Shown: positions 30,900 through 41,829 of the stretch, piece after piece
Position numbering within the stretch: the first letter of the stretch is position 1
Layout of the letters: each line of letters opens with the position of its first letter
From: Reticulitermes speratus
Lineage: Eukaryota; Arthropoda; Insecta; Blattodea; Rhinotermitidae
Direction of reading: 5' to 3'
NCBI GenBank assembly: GCA_021186555.1
Contig: JAJKFL010000006.1
Location: forward strand, 45,456,138-45,520,137
Length of the DNA stretch: 64,000 bases
Made by a program: the position numbers and the translations under genes
The notes under the pieces: generated by a model
What the model was told of the DNA's origin: nothing
What the model saw: only the letters and a program-made list of their open reading frames with translations
Databases searched by the model: none

Positions 30900-31228
30900 A
30901 ATAGAACTGGAAACGTGGAATACGGTGATGCCAGTTGCATGTTATAATTTGTACAGTGCAGTTGGGGGAGAATATGAAGGTGTGCGAATGTATGAAAAGT
31001 AGTCTGGGCTGTATTGAGCGTGGTGCTGCACGGGCTGGACGGTATGTATCCTTTGAGTTGCAACTCAGTAAACTGTTGCCATTCGTCGAGAGTTTTAAGT
31101 TAGTAAAAATTAAATTTAAACGTAAATTCAAAATGTGTAACACAAATCCAGTGGCAGTTCGTGCTTGAAGGGGCAGGACTTAATGATGAACTGAAGCGTG
31201 GGGAAGATGTGAAATGTAGTTGAAAGTG
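30900..31228. other. Spacer between arrays, no gene
   Basis: Short frames on both strands, no motif recognised. Confidence 0.4.
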
Positions 31229-31229
31229 T

Positions 31230-31455
31230 AACAGACATTGGGCTGTCGCATAAATCTATTTGGATTTTTAACAGACATTGGGCTGTCGCATAAATCTATT
31301 TGGATTTTTAACAGACATTGGGCTGCCGCATAAATCTATTTGGATTTTTAACAGACATTGGGCTGTCGCATAAATCTATTTGGATTTTTAACAGATATTG
31401 GGCTCTCGCATAAAGCTGGTCAGTAGTTCAATAGACATTGGGCTGACGCTTAAAG
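31230..31455. repeat. 40-bp tandem repeat, about 5.5 copies
   Basis: ACAGACATTGGGCTGTCGCA plus TAAATCTATTTGGATTTTTA repeats at 40 bp. The last copies are diverged. Confidence 0.95.
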
Positions 31456-31508
31456 CTCAGTCATTGTTTTGTTCAGTGCTTCTGAGTCATTTAATGCAGT
31501 TTTATGTA

Positions 31509-31525
31509 GATGTTAGCGGACCGGG
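31509..31525. repeat. Target-site duplication, left
   Basis: GATGTTAGCGGACCGGG is repeated exactly at 32710–32726, flanking the LINE insertion. Confidence 0.85.
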
Positions 31526-31534
31526 GAAGAGAAG

Positions 31535-32194
31535 GTGCTGCAGGGCATGGTTGATAGACTGAGTGAAATTGGAAGACGTTATGGAATGGAAATGAATGTG
31601 GGAAAAACTGAGGTAATGAGAATCTCAAGGCAACCATACCCAATGAAAATTATGATAGATCAAAAGCAATTGCAGCATGTGGAATATTTCAATTATTTGG
31701 GTAGCATGATAATAAATGATGCAAGCTGTACACGTGAAATTGAATACAGAATTGCCATGGCAAAAACAGCATTCAACATGAAGAAGAATCTTTTCACCAG
31801 CAAACTGGACTTAAATTTAAGGAAGAAACTAGTAAAGTGCTACATTTGGAGCGTAGCTTTGTGTGGTGCTGAAACGTGGACACTTCGGAAAGTGGATCAG
31901 AATTATCTGGAAAGTTTTGATATGTGGTGCTGGAGAAGAATGGAGAAGATCAGTTGGACCGATCGTGTGAGAAATGAAGAAGTATTACATAGAGTGAAGG
32001 AGGAGAGGAATATCGTACATACAATAAAAAGAAGAAAGGCTAACTGGATTGGTCACATCTTGCGTAGGAACTGCCTTCTGAAACATGTGATTGAAGGAAA
32101 GTTAGAGGGAAGGATAGAAATGACGGGAAGACGAGGGAGAAGACGTAAGCAGCTACTGGATGACCTTAAGGAAAGAAAATATACTGGAAATTGA
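31535..32194 (+). CDS. Reverse transcriptase C-terminal fragment (LINE)
   Basis: 219 codons. It lacks the catalytic YADD region, which lies upstream of this part, but has the post-catalytic blocks GMEMNVGKTEVM, YFNYLGSMI, CGAETWTLRK, FDMWCWRRM and KANWIGHILRR, ending in a basic GRRGRRRKQLLDDLK. These are standard for RT ORFs of insect non-LTR elements. A frame break near 32170 separates it from the family's last residues (compare GYGPVVRQTAE in the copy at 36.6 kb). Non-functional as it stands. Confidence 0.85.
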   Translation: MLQGMVDRLSEIGRRYGMEMNVGKTEVMRISRQPYPMKIMIDQKQLQHVEYFNYLGSMIINDASCTREIEYRIAMAKTAFNMKKNLFTSKLDLNLRKKLVKCYIWSVALCGAETWTLRKVDQNYLESFDMWCWRRMEKISWTDRVRNEEVLHRVKEERNIVHTIKRRKANWIGHILRRNCLLKHVIEGKLEGRIEMTGRRGRRRKQLLDDLKERKYTGN

Positions 32195-32232
32195 AAGAGG
32201 AAGCACTAGATCGCACTCTGTGGAGAACTCGC

Positions 32233-32706
32233 TTTGGAAGAGGCTACGGACCTGTCGTAAGACAGACTACAGAATGAAGAGGCTACGGACCTGTCGTAAG
32301 ACAGACTACAGAATGAAGAGGCTACGGACCTGTCGTAAGACAGACTGCAGAATGAAGAGGCTACGGACCTGTCGTAAGACAGACTACAGAATGAAGAGGC
32401 TACGGACCTGTCGTAAGACAGACTACAGAATGAAGAGGCTACGGACCTGTCGTAAGACAGACTGCAGAATGAAGAGGCTACGGACCTGTCGTAAGACAGA
32501 CTGCAGAATAAAGAGGCTACGGACCTGTCGTAAGACAGACTGCAGAATGAAGAGGCTACGGACCTGTTGTAAGACAGACTGCAGAATGAAGAGGCTACGG
32601 ACCTGTCGTAAGACAGACTACAGAATGAAGAGGCTACGGACCTGTCGTAAGACAGACTGCAGAATGAAGAGGCTACGGACCTGTCGTAAGACAGACTGCA
32701 GAATGA
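32233..32706. repeat. 39-bp tandem repeat of the LINE tail, about 12 copies
   Basis: GAAGAGGCTACGGACCTGTC plus GTAAGACAGACTGCAGAAT. It is derived from the last codons and stop of the LINE ORF. Being a multiple of three it reads as MKRLRTCRKTDCR repeats, an artefact. Confidence 0.97.
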
Positions 32707-32709
32707 ATG

Positions 32710-32726
32710 GATGTTAGCGGACCGGG
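32710..32726. repeat. Target-site duplication, right
   Basis: Exact copy of 31509–31525. Confidence 0.85.
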
Positions 32727-32979
32727 CCCGCTGGGCGGCTGGTCGTTGTGACAGTGCTCACCGCTGTTGGTGATACTTGCAGTAGTCACAGAATCACATT
32801 ATGTGTGCAAGCTGATAAGTTGAATGTAAGCGCAGTCATCACGTTCTTGCTGACAGTTGTGTTGAAACATGAAGCCGCAGTTGATCAGGTTCGATTCCAG
32901 GTAGGGGCACACATTGCTACTCTGTCTACAGTATCTAAGTCAGCACTAGGAACCAAGTAGCATCCTGCTCGGTGTGCAC

Positions 32980-33118
32980 TGGAGGCTGTCCTCGGAGGTA
33001 AAGCGGCCGGTACGTGAAGCTAACGACCCACCCCAATCTGGTGTTGAGATTAATAATGTGTGGAGCTGTATGTCCACTCTTTCTAGCGTGTTTCTGGCAT
33101 GTGATGGACTGAACAGAT
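32980..33118 (+). repeat. SINE type A, 3' part
   Basis: GGAGGTAAAGCGGCCGG, GTGAAGCTAACGACCCACC and GTATGTCCACTCTTTC match the SINE body. A tRNA-like remnant (GTTCGATTCCAGGTAGGGGC) lies at 32889. Confidence 0.6.
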
Positions 33119-33188
33119 CCGTAACTCTACGTGTCTATTGATAACACAAAGCTGCTCGCGATAGTCGTTTGTCTCGCTGCCCGCGCAG

Positions 33189-33672
33189 TGTGTTCATCAA
33201 ACGGTCACTGCTGTTCACTGCATCCTCCAGCACCAATATTTTGTGTGTTCATCAAACGGTCACTGCTGTTCACTGCATCCTCCAGCACCAATATTTTGTG
33301 TGTTCATCAAACGGTCACTGCTGTTCACTGCATCCTCCAGCACCAATATTTTGTGTGTTCATCAAACGGTCACTGCTGTTCACTGCATCCTCCAGCACCA
33401 ATATTTTGTGTGTTCATCAAACGGTCACTGCTGTTCACTGCATCCTCCAGCACCAATATTTTGTGTGTTCATCAAACGGTCACTGCTGTTCACTGCATCC
33501 TCCAGCACCAATATTTTGTGTGTTCATCAAACGGTCACTGCTGTTCACTGCATCCTCCAGCACCAATATTTTGTGTGTTCATCAAACGGTCACTGCTGTT
33601 CACTGCATCCTCCAGCACCTATATTTTGTGTGTTCATCAAACGGTCACTGCATTCTCCAGCACCTATATTTT
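33189..33672. repeat. 55-bp minisatellite, 8.7 copies
   Basis: TGTGTTCATCAAACGGTCAC plus TGCTGTTCACTGCATCCTCC and AGCACCAATATTTTG. Since 55 is not a multiple of three and the unit lacks stops, all three plus frames stay open; none is a gene. Confidence 0.98.
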
Positions 33673-33880
33673 GTGTGGTAGCACGGCCCAGAAGAGCCGT
33701 GGAATGTCGCCATGCGAATATGTGGGGCCTTTGAATGTTTGCGAAATGCCACATGCCTCAAAAAGTTCCTTATTTGCCCTTTCGTGTTGGCGGAGAGATG
33801 CGAGATCGGGGCATTAGTTTGCGAGTGGTTCATTACTGTGCGAGATGTGAGGTTATCACAGTGGTGTTACTGAGCTTTGG

Positions 33881-34069
33881 AGTGTTAGGGGATGTGACGC
33901 AGTGTCGTTGGTGAGTGGTTATTACCGACGTTTCGAAAGATCGTAGCGCATCTTGAAGTGTCTAGCAGTCTAAGAAGAATGGACTGCTTGGCACTTGCAG
34001 ATGTGCTATGACCCGAAACGTCGGCAATAACCACTCACCCAGGGTCACAGCACCACATTCCGTAACACC
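33881..34069. repeat. Foldback element
   Basis: GTGAGTGGTTATTACCGACG and TTTCGAA are mirrored by CGAAACGTCGGCAATAACCA and CTCACCC, with GTGACGCAG/CTGTGACC near the ends. Centre about 33975. Confidence 0.8.
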
Positions 34070-34177
34070 TTAACCCCAGGCGAGGGTCAGGATGATGGAT
34101 TTATTGATTGTGTCACGACTGATTGTTATGGCTTAGAATGTCCGGGAATTCTTAACTTTTACCATCCTTTGGCACTA

Positions 34178-35045
34178 AGTAGCATTAGACATACTGTCCG
34201 ATCTGTCCCAATAACTAGTATTAGACATACTGTCCGATCTGTCCCACTAACTAGCATTAGACATACTGTCCGATCTGTCCCACTAACTAGCATTAGACAT
34301 ACTGTCCGATCTGTCCCACTAACTAGCATTAGACTTACTGTCCGATCTGTCCCACTAACTAGCATTAGACATACTGTCCGATCTGTCCCACTAACTAGCA
34401 TTAGACATACTGTCCGATCTGTCCCACTAACTAGCATTAGACATACTGTCCGATCTGTCCCACTAACTAGCATTAGACATACTGTCCGATCTGTCCCATT
34501 AATTAGCATTAGACATACTGTCCGATCTGTCCCACTAACTAGCATTAGACATACTGTCCGATCTGTCCCACTAACTAGCATTAGACATACTGTCCGATCT
34601 GTCCCACTAACTAGCATTAGACATACTGTCCGATCTGTCCCATTAATTAGCATTAGACATACTGTCCGATCTGTCCCACTAACTAGCATTAGACATACTG
34701 TCCGATCTGTCCCAATAACTAGTATTAGACATACTGTCCGATCTGTCCCACTAACTAGCATTAGACATACTGTCCGATCTGTCCCACTAACTAGCATTAG
34801 ACATACTGTCCGATCTGTCCCACTAACTAGCATTAGACATACTGTCCGATCTGTCCCACTAACTAGCATTAGACATACTGTCCGATCTGTCCCACTAACT
34901 AGCATTAGACATACTGTCCGATCTGTCCCATTAATTAGCATTAGACATACTGTTCTATCTGTCGCACTAACTAGCATTAGACATACTGTTCTATCTGTCC
35001 CATTAATTAGCATTAGACATACTGTTCTATCTGTCGCACTAACAG
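34178..35045. repeat. 36-bp minisatellite, about 24 copies
   Basis: ATTAGACATACTGTCCGATC plus TGTCCCACTAACTAGC repeats at 36 bp. Both strands stay open for more than 280 codons only because the unit is a multiple of three without stops. Confidence 0.98.
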
Positions 35046-35199
35046 TGGTGTAGCAGGTGGCCGATCCAGCAGGGGATCAACGTCGTTCGGCTTACAAACT
35101 ACCATGAGGCATTGTAGAGCCTTATAATATTTTCGCTTGAAACAGAGTCATTAAATAATCTGAAAGGTAATAGACCATACGTTGCTAGGAATAGCTTTG

Positions 35200-35610
35200 A
35201 AGTTTCCCATAATATTTTATGGTGTTGAAGCTTCATGTAATGTTCGTGTCTTGTTATTGCGTTAAAGTCTCCAGTATTTTTTGGCGTTGGAGTATCCTAT
35301 AATGTTCGTGTCTTATTGCGTTGAAGTCTGCTGTAATGTTCGTATCTTATTGCGTTGAAGTCTGCTGTAATGTTCGTGTCTTATTGCGTTGAAGTCTATA
35401 ACCGTGTCTTATGGCAGATAAGTCCCCTGGAATGTTCATGTCTTATTGCATTGAAGTCTCCAGTATTTTTCGGCGTTGAAGTTTCCCATAATGTTCGTAT
35501 GTCGTTGAAGTCTTATAATTCTCGTGTCTTATCATGGCATCGACTTTCCCAAGAATGTTCGTGTAACATCGAAGTCCCTTATAGTTTTCGTTTCGTGTTA
35601 TGACATTGAA
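35200..35610. repeat. Diverged tandem repeat, about 33–45 bp units
   Basis: TTGAAGTCT, TAATGTTCGTGTCTTATTGC and CAGTATTTTTCGGCGTTG recur irregularly about ten times. An old array. Confidence 0.7.
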
Positions 35611-35619
35611 ATATCTGTG

Positions 35620-36000
35620 TGCTTCCCCAGCAATATGATTGCTCTCGTTCCGACGCTGCTGGATTGTGCCGCAGTGCCGCACACGGTCCAGCAAGTACAT
35701 GGAATGCCGCGATGTCGGCGACGTGCTGGAATTACGGTATCAGTGGCGGACAGTATCGCGCGCAGTGTGTTATGTGGCCTGGGTATTGGGCATTTTAGTT
35801 CGAGACGCTGCGTTCTTTACACAGAGTGAAGTTAAACAGTAAGGATAACTGTCGCCACCTGTTTCGAATATCCCGGATTGCTGAAACTATTGCATTTAAA
35901 TCTGACGCCAGTGCAGTGTTGAGTTTGTCAGTGTACGAAAGTGTAGTAACAGATGAATAGTTGCTTGCATGTGTGTTGTATATCAGCCACACTCACTGAC
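35620..36000. other. Intergenic, nothing recognised
   Basis: Moderate GC, short frames, no motif. Confidence 0.4.
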
Positions 36001-36008
36001 TTTTTTTT

Positions 36009-36266
36009 TTTCCAATGGCTCGATAGCCCCTAGGGGGCCTAGGCCTCATAATTTTTCGAGGTTTCGCGATCACACTCATTTAGACACACCACAGTCGGTA
36101 GGACTCCTCTGGACGAGTGATCAGCCCGTCGCAGAGACCTCTACCTGACAACACACAACACTCACAAGAGACACATCCATGCCCCCGGCGGGATTCGAAC
36201 CCACAATCCCAGCAAGTGAGCGGCCGTAGACCCACGCCTTAGACCGCGCGGCCACTGCTATCGGCA
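36009..36266 (-). repeat. tRNA-derived SINE, type B, second copy
   Basis: Minus-strand B box GGGTTCGAATCCC and the same body as 8624–8882. Confidence 0.85.
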
Positions 36267-36424
36267 CTCACTGACTTTGCATCGTCTTATTGTTTACTCA
36301 TTTCTGAAGTTTCCAACACAAATTACCAAACATAACCTCGTGTAACATTTCATCAGTTCAAATAGTAATTGTTCCACATCAGAAGTTCGTACGATCACCA
36401 TATTTTAAACTGTTGACGGGTGGA

Positions 36425-36905
36425 ATTGTTTAGAATCATGTAATCGCGTGCCGAGTGTTGTAGGAATTATAGCTTTAAGGGGAATTGAGAAAGGGCGGAC
36501 AGAGCTTCTGGATGACCTTAAGGAAAAGAGAAGATACTGGAAATTGAAGGAGGAAGCACTAGATCGAACCCTGTGGAGAACTCGCTTTGGAAGAGGCTAC
36601 GGACCTGTCGTAAGGCAGACTGCAGAATGAAGAGGCTACGGACCTGTCGTAAGACAGACTGCAGAATGAAGAGGCTACGGACCTGTCGTAAGACAGACTG
36701 CAGAATGAAGAGGCTACGGACCTGTCGTAAGACAGACTGCAGAATGAAGAGGCTACGGACCTGTCGTAAGACAGACTGCAGCATGAAGAGGCTACGGACC
36801 TGTCGTAAGACAGACTGCAGAATGAAGAGGCTACGGACCTGACGTAAGACAGACTGCAGAATGAAGAGGCTACGGACCTGACGTAAGACAGACTATGGAC
36901 TGAAT
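36425..36905 (+). mobile_element. LINE 3' end with 39-bp tail array, second copy
   Basis: The short RT C-terminus (LLDDLKEKRRYWKLKEEALD, then GRGYGPVVRQTAE and stop) is followed by about eight 39-bp units and TGAATGAATG. Same family and same tail expansion as 31526–32709. Confidence 0.85.
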
Positions 36906-37069
36906 GAATGGGTCACACAAGAAGGTGTAGCAACACTGTAAGAGGTCCGTTCGTTGTAGCATATGGGGCATTGACAGAAAGGAATGGCTATGATTTGTAT
37001 ATCGACATATTGCTGGTTATTATGTTAAATTAAAAATTAGGAACACAAATTTGTGTAATGTTGAGTTTA

Positions 37070-37225
37070 ATGTATCGACTTATGGGGAGACCCAAGACTA
37101 GATGGCAAGATGATTGTGAGATGTCATAAGGAAGATGGGAATTGTTGATTGGAGACAAGTAGCTCAGGATAGGGATGGCTGGAGGAGAGCAACTGGGGAG
37201 GCGCTTTTTGGATAGTGGAGAGAAG
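37070..37225 (+). mobile_element. LINE C-terminus fragment, another family
   Basis: With frame breaks the plus strand reads GRPKTRWQDD, then W-R-Q-V-A-Q-D-R-D-G-W-R-R-A-T-G. This is the usual C-terminal end of a non-LTR RT ORF. Confidence 0.55.
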
Positions 37226-37489
37226 AAGAGGAGTTTAATTTGTGCACATTGACTTACACACACACACAGTGACCTCTAATATTTGCTGGTTTTGCACACA
37301 ATTGTGTCTTACTGGCCTTATCATTCTCTTGACGTTCTAACCGCAGTTATGTCAAAAGCGAAATGTTTGTGGGATCTGACTGGCACCATTGATTTTTGGA
37401 ACCAACTGTTTTTTGCACAATTATTTACATTTTTGTTTCCCCATCCAAGAATCATGAGCCGCTGCTCTTAACAGTAGCGGTGAGCTGTA

Positions 37490-38066
37490 TACAGGGTGAT
37501 TCAGGAGGAAAGGTCGGTATTTGGGAGGCGATAGTATCGGTCATTATGAGAGAAAAGTTCACATGAACATGTGTCTGATTGTGAGTGGTTACTGAGATGG
37601 AGCTGTTTGGATGTACAAATACAAAAGCATTGTGAATGGAGATAAAGAAAGAGATGTTGCTGTTAATTAAATTTTAATTTTAATTTAATGTTTAAATGAC
37701 AAATTGGTTAAACAGAAATGACAAATCTGTTACAGTTCACAATAAATGTTCCTAAATCCAACCGTCAACCTCAGTGCACTTTGCAACTCGTGTGCTAAGA
37801 TCGCGTGTTGTTCGTCTCAATTGATCTTCACGTGTCTTTATGCAGGCAGCAGCATCCAAAATGCGAGCGAGCAATTCGTCTGTGTGTCCATCTTTGTTTT
37901 GTAAACTTCGCACTTCATCCAACCGCACAAACACAAATCTGGAGATTCAAAGAGCTGTATCTCGGTAACGATTCACAATTAGACACGTGTTCATTGGACT
38001 TTTGTCTCACAATGACAGGTACTTTCACCTTCCAAAATGTTGACTTTCCTTCTGAATCACCTTCTA
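37490..38066 (-). mobile_element. Mariner-family deletion derivative with about 130-bp inverted ends
   Basis: The left end (TACAGGGTGATTCAGGAGGA, TATCGGTCATTATGAGAG, GAACATGTGTCTGATTGTGA) is mirrored by the right end (TCACAATTAGACACGTGTTC, TCCTTCTGAATCACCTT, then TATA). Each end abuts TA. Confidence 0.8.
37752..37934 (-). pseudogene. Mariner-type transposase C-terminal remnant
   Basis: 60 codons: VRLDEVRSLQNKDGHTDELL, then ILDAAACIKTREDQLRRTTR and STRVAKCTEVDGWI. This resembles the last part of IS630/mariner-type transposases, where a V-x-x-C-(I/T)-E-x-x-G-x-x-(F/I)-E-H segment ends the protein. The catalytic DDE residues are missing. It sits between the inverted ends of the 37490 element. 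Confidence 0.5.
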
Positions 38067-38069
38067 TAG

Positions 38070-38370
38070 CATTTCAAAAATCTCCTTAGTTTTCCGCTTC
38101 GTTGTTTAGAGTACAGCTATAACTATCATAATAGCAGAGGCGTTGTCATGATCGACTATGTGTGTATGTTATTCACTGGCACATGACATATTTACAGTCA
38201 GCGTCTGACAGACGTGCCTCTGGTAACTTTTATTGTGACAGTTGATGATATTTTTAGGTAGACATGCCAAGCTGCTGAAATGCAGGAACGTAACGCGTAT
38301 CGCGCAGCAAGACAAGGGCACAGTATAATATCGGTGTTCGTGATTAATTGGGACTGATAAAACCGACACG
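38070..38370. other. Intergenic, nothing recognised
   Basis: No coding or repeat signal. Confidence 0.4.
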
Positions 38371-38371
38371 A

Positions 38372-38445
38372 GCATCGGAATCACGAACATCGGGATCACG
38401 AACATTGGAATCACGAACATCGGAATCACGAACATCGGAGTCCCT
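38372..38445. repeat. 15-bp tandem repeat, about 5 copies
   Basis: CATCGGAATCACGAA repeats with small changes. Confidence 0.9.
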
Positions 38446-38449
38446 TTTT

Positions 38450-39490
38450 GTGTGTAAAACGCGTCTTTGGTTGCAATAACTTACGAAGTACCCTCAAAAG
38501 GCATGAAAAGCATTAACGCTTCTTTTTAATAAATACAAACGCATTTTAGAACCATGAAATATATTAAAACATTTGACGGAGTGTCTCATTCCATAAAGCA
38601 TCACAACTATTAACGTCATTTAATGAACGACAGAGCTTGACTGAGCTGAGAGTTATCTGCGAAATAGCAGGAGATAGGGGAAAGCCGAAAACCAACCTCG
38701 TGGTCTGATCACGATTTATTGGAACCAGTCACGAAAGGTGGAAAACATGAACTTTAAATTAGTAATTATCATGAAAGGTCGAAATTCCGGAAGCCGAGGT
38801 TCAGAAACTTCGAGATGCTACTGTGTGTGTGTGTGTGTTGTGACATGTAACAACTCCATGCATAAACATTTGGTATCGCTGAAAGTGGTTACAAAGTATT
38901 GCCGTTCGGTTTTGCACGTAGGGACTGAAGTTTTGGAGGTACTGCTGTGTCCATCTTCAGGTTAGAACCTCATAGTTATGTCTCAGTTAACATAATAATG
39001 AAGCATGCCCTTGTACGGAATATGTGGAGTGTTTCCTCGCGTGTCAGTAGCCGCCGGATGCACTGAGTTACTTCCGCAGTGGCCTGTCGTGACCCATATT
39101 GGCCGAGCCGTTACAAGTACCGTAGAGCGGCAACAGATGGCGGGGCGTGCAGCGGAGATGCTTCATTACTTCAGCATCAGTGCGCAGTTGAGAGGCATGT
39201 TTACAGTTACGGGCACTTGCGGTTGACATGTGAGGTTCTCACAGCGGGGACTAGGAAGGCGGTACAAATTACCGGGTCCTGTGGCCCCACTATGGTGCTT
39301 ATGTTTTTGTATTTCTCGGCAGTACCATTATCAGTCTACTGTACAAATTAACCCTTTCAGACCAAAACCAAGTCACTCTGCAACCGAGAGCCAGATTTTT
39401 AGCCGGTCCGCCATTGCTGGGGAGCCCGAAATTTTTTTTTTTTCAACGGGGCCCGAGCCTGCTCGCGACTGCCCTGGTGATTATCAATAT
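38450..39490. other. Intergenic, GC-richer part near 39.0–39.3 kb
   Basis: A (GT)n tract lies at 38822–38838. Around 39040–39240 the DNA is richer in CG and has several overlapping open frames, with AACAGATGGCGGGGCG. It could hold a promoter or first exon, but no splice-consistent exon for the ZP gene was found. Confidence 0.25.
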
Positions 39491-39496
39491 TACTGT

Positions 39497-39655
39497 TGTC
39501 TGGGGTGTGACGCCGTGTAGGTTTGTAAATATTTACCAACGTTTCGGAGAAAACTTCTGCATCTGTCTTCAGGGTAGAAGGATAATGGAGACAGCAAATT
39601 TCTCTGAAACGACTGCACTTGTATACCAATCTGCGTGGCGTCACATCCAGAAGCG
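39497..39655. repeat. Foldback element
   Basis: TCTGGGGTGTGACGCC and ACCAACGTTTCGGAGAAA are mirrored by TTTCTCTGAAACG and GGCGTCACATCCAGA. Centre about 39575. Confidence 0.75.
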
Positions 39656-39659
39656 CGTC

Positions 39660-40420
39660 CCTTGTGTGTCTGTTACTGGACATGACGGTAGTTCGCACGC
39701 TTAACAATAGCTTGTGTAGTTTCGTGCAGTTTCTGCTAACCCTGTAAGGACAAGATGTGAAAGTACTTTTCTGTTCGACGCTCCCGAATATCTGAACAGG
39801 CATTGCTTTTGGAAAGGTGCCCAGACAGGGGGCGCACCCAACGGAGGGTGCTGCCGGGCTACAGCCCCACCAAACCCCCCAAAACCGAAATTAAAAAAAC
39901 AGAGTTCGTAGATATATCAAAAGCCACGGAAATCGGCTGATGACTAGTACATTAGAATTTTCAAAAATAAATTAATAAATTTAAAAAACAATAAGATAGG
40001 ACAGTGTGATTGAGTCATGCAACATGTAGTTATATTTGTATGTATATAAATGCAGTTGCTGACAGTTATGTTGTACTTACGGCATGATTTTTATAACATA
40101 ATTTTTAAAATCAAATTATATTTACCCTCAGGGTCAGCCCCCCCCCCAATGAAAAATTCTGGGTGCACACCTGTGCCCAGGCGTCGCCCTTTTCTTCTTC
40201 TGGTAAGAACAGTATGTAAATTGTGAGTCTCGAACCCCCGGCCCGTTATATTGTATTATGCAACCCGCAGCCACATTTGTAAATTGTATATATACCGTAA
40301 AAGTAACACAGTAATTTAGACAGTTAGTTATACCACTTATTGTTGTTTTTCCACGTGCGGCCCGCGAACCAGCCCACACTAACGGGTGTGGCCCTTTGCC
40401 ATAAAAGCGTTGGAGGCACA
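39660..40420. other. Intergenic, no gene
   Basis: A dispersed-looking segment with GGGGCGCACCCAACGGAGGG (39829) and a related piece at 40128. No coding signal. Confidence 0.35.
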
Positions 40421-40424
40421 TGGT

Positions 40425-40608
40425 GTAGATGAAGATGAATACGTATCATTAGCGGAGTGACACTGACAGGGAAAACCGAACTACTTGCAGAAGAAACCTG
40501 TCCCAGTGCCACGTTGCTCACAAATGTCACGTGGACTGACCTGGGAACGAACCCGGACTCCGCGGTGAGAGCCCGGAGACTGACCGCAGGAGCCATGGCA
40601 CAGCCCCT
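40425..40608 (-). repeat. tRNA-derived SINE, type D
   Basis: Minus strand: GTGCCATGGCTCC, B-box region GGGTTCGTTCCCAGGTCAG, then GTGGCACTGGGACAGG and CCCTGTCAGTGTCACTCC. Confidence 0.75.
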
Positions 40609-40629
40609 TGAACGACGAAAAGTAATTTG

Positions 40630-40740
40630 TTAGAGCGACCGGCCATGAAGCTGACCACGTAATTCCATCTACTGCCGAAATTAAGAATGAGTGGTTCTAT
40701 ACCTCCAGTTCCAAATAAGCCTGTATGGCGGGTACAGAAA
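40630..40740 (+). repeat. SINE type A, 3' part
   Basis: GACCGGCCATGAAGCTGACC, CCATCTACTGCCGAAATTAA and TATACCTCCAGTTCC match the SINE body. Confidence 0.6.
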
Positions 40741-41027
40741 CAGCTTGTATTTCAATGTTTATATTGTGGCTGTCAGGGCTACGCTGTAGTGGTGTGACGT
40801 AAGTCGTTAGTCTGCTTCAATTAGCGTATCTCCGGACCTGTGACGTATGCTCGTACGTATGTGGTGACAGGTCGAGCGAGTATGATTTGGTCTGCAGCAC
40901 TGATGACACTGTGGATCACAAACGGAATAACTTTCCACACTGCACTTTCTTTGTCACACTAGCTGTGACAGTTCTGATTGTCAGTCATAATTATGTAAAT
41001 AAATTGTAATTGTATGACTAACTGGCG

Positions 41028-41300
41028 GCCGCGATAGCTCAGTCGGTATAGCGACTCGCTACGGGCTGGACGATCCGGGGATCGAATCCCGTTGGGGGCG
41101 AGATTTTCCGCACCCGTCCAGACCGACCCTGGGTCCCACCAAGCCTCCTGTACAATGGGTACCGGGTCTGTCTCGGGGGTAAAGCGGCCGGGGCATGGCG
41201 TTGACTACCCACCTCCTAGCGCCGGGTTGCGAATGGGTGGGAGCTGTATCTCCGCCTTCCTTTGTGCCTGTCCAGGCATGTCATCGGGTGACCTTTATAA
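41028..41300 (+). repeat. tRNA-derived SINE, type A, well-preserved copy
   Basis: Head GCCGCGATAGCTCAGTCGGT (A box TAGCTCAGTCGG), B box GGGATCGAATCCC, then the body GGGGGCGAGATTTTCCGC, CCAGACCGACCCTGGG, CAATGGGTACCGGG and TAAAGCGGCCGGGGC. Confidence 0.9.
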
Positions 41301-41311
41301 CTGACTGACTG

Positions 41312-41600
41312 ACTAATTAACTAACTAACTAACTAACTAATTAAGTCCATGGAGCAGAGTCCTTGAGAAGATAATAGTTTTTCAGTTTGTCAAGAAATCT
41401 CCCGCAGTTTATGGAACCCAAAAGTTCATTACCTCCTATCACTGTCCTGAGCCAGATAAATCTATTCCATTCCCCATCCTATTTCTTGAAGCTGCATTTT
41501 AATATTATCCACACATCTGCTTCTAGATCTTCCAAGTGGTCTCTTTTCGTAAGGTTTTCCTACCAAACTCCTGCATGCATTTCTCTTCTCCTCATATGCC
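41312..41600 (-). mobile_element. LINE 3' end (RTE-like) with (AGTT)n tail
   Basis: The tetranucleotide tail CTAACTAACTAACTAA is at the start (plus view), followed by TCCATGGAGCAGAGTCC and the antisense of an RT C-terminus. Same 3' end as 52190 and 61843. Confidence 0.65.
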
Positions 41601-41829
41601 ACATGCCCCACGAATCTGATTCTGTTTTAACTAAACATACACATAGGGGAATTAATTTATTATCTCATATGACATGCAGCAAAATGTTATGGAGGAAGCT
41701 GCTGCTTCCATATTCTGCCATGAAGTTGGAGGCAGCAGGTTTCTCTGAAATGTTGTATTTTATTTTGTACTTTAACATGCTGTTTGGCTTCGTATTACTT
41801 ACACAGGCACATGATAAACCACCTTAAAT

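Larger units (their letters stand above)
31526..32709 (+). mobile_element. 5'-truncated non-LTR retrotransposon with TSD and repeated tail
   Basis: Flanked by exact 17-bp direct repeats. It holds the C-terminal part of a reverse-transcriptase ORF (31535–32194), then a 39-bp tail array, then TGAATGAATG. Only the 3' end was inserted, typical of target-primed reverse transcription. A relative lies at 36425–36905. Confidence 0.9.

Noticed and set aside
32160..32717. 185-codon frame with MKRLRTCRKTDCR repeats
   Set aside because: The 39-bp LINE tail array read in frame; not a basic repeat protein.
33131..33817. Three overlapping plus frames up to 228 codons
   Set aside because: Frames of the 55-bp minisatellite; each copy shifts frame, so every frame is open.
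33881..34069. Further intact hammerhead motif in this foldback
   Set aside because: It keeps CGAAACGTCGGT but has TTCAAGA instead of CUGANGA and no stem II pairing.
34159..35053. Open frames of 284 and 294 codons on opposite strands
   Set aside because: Both come from a 36-bp minisatellite whose length is a multiple of three and whose unit lacks stops; no protein features.
41031..41100. Functional tRNA gene
   Set aside because: A and B boxes are present but the arms do not fold as a tRNA, and the same head recurs with a fixed SINE body.
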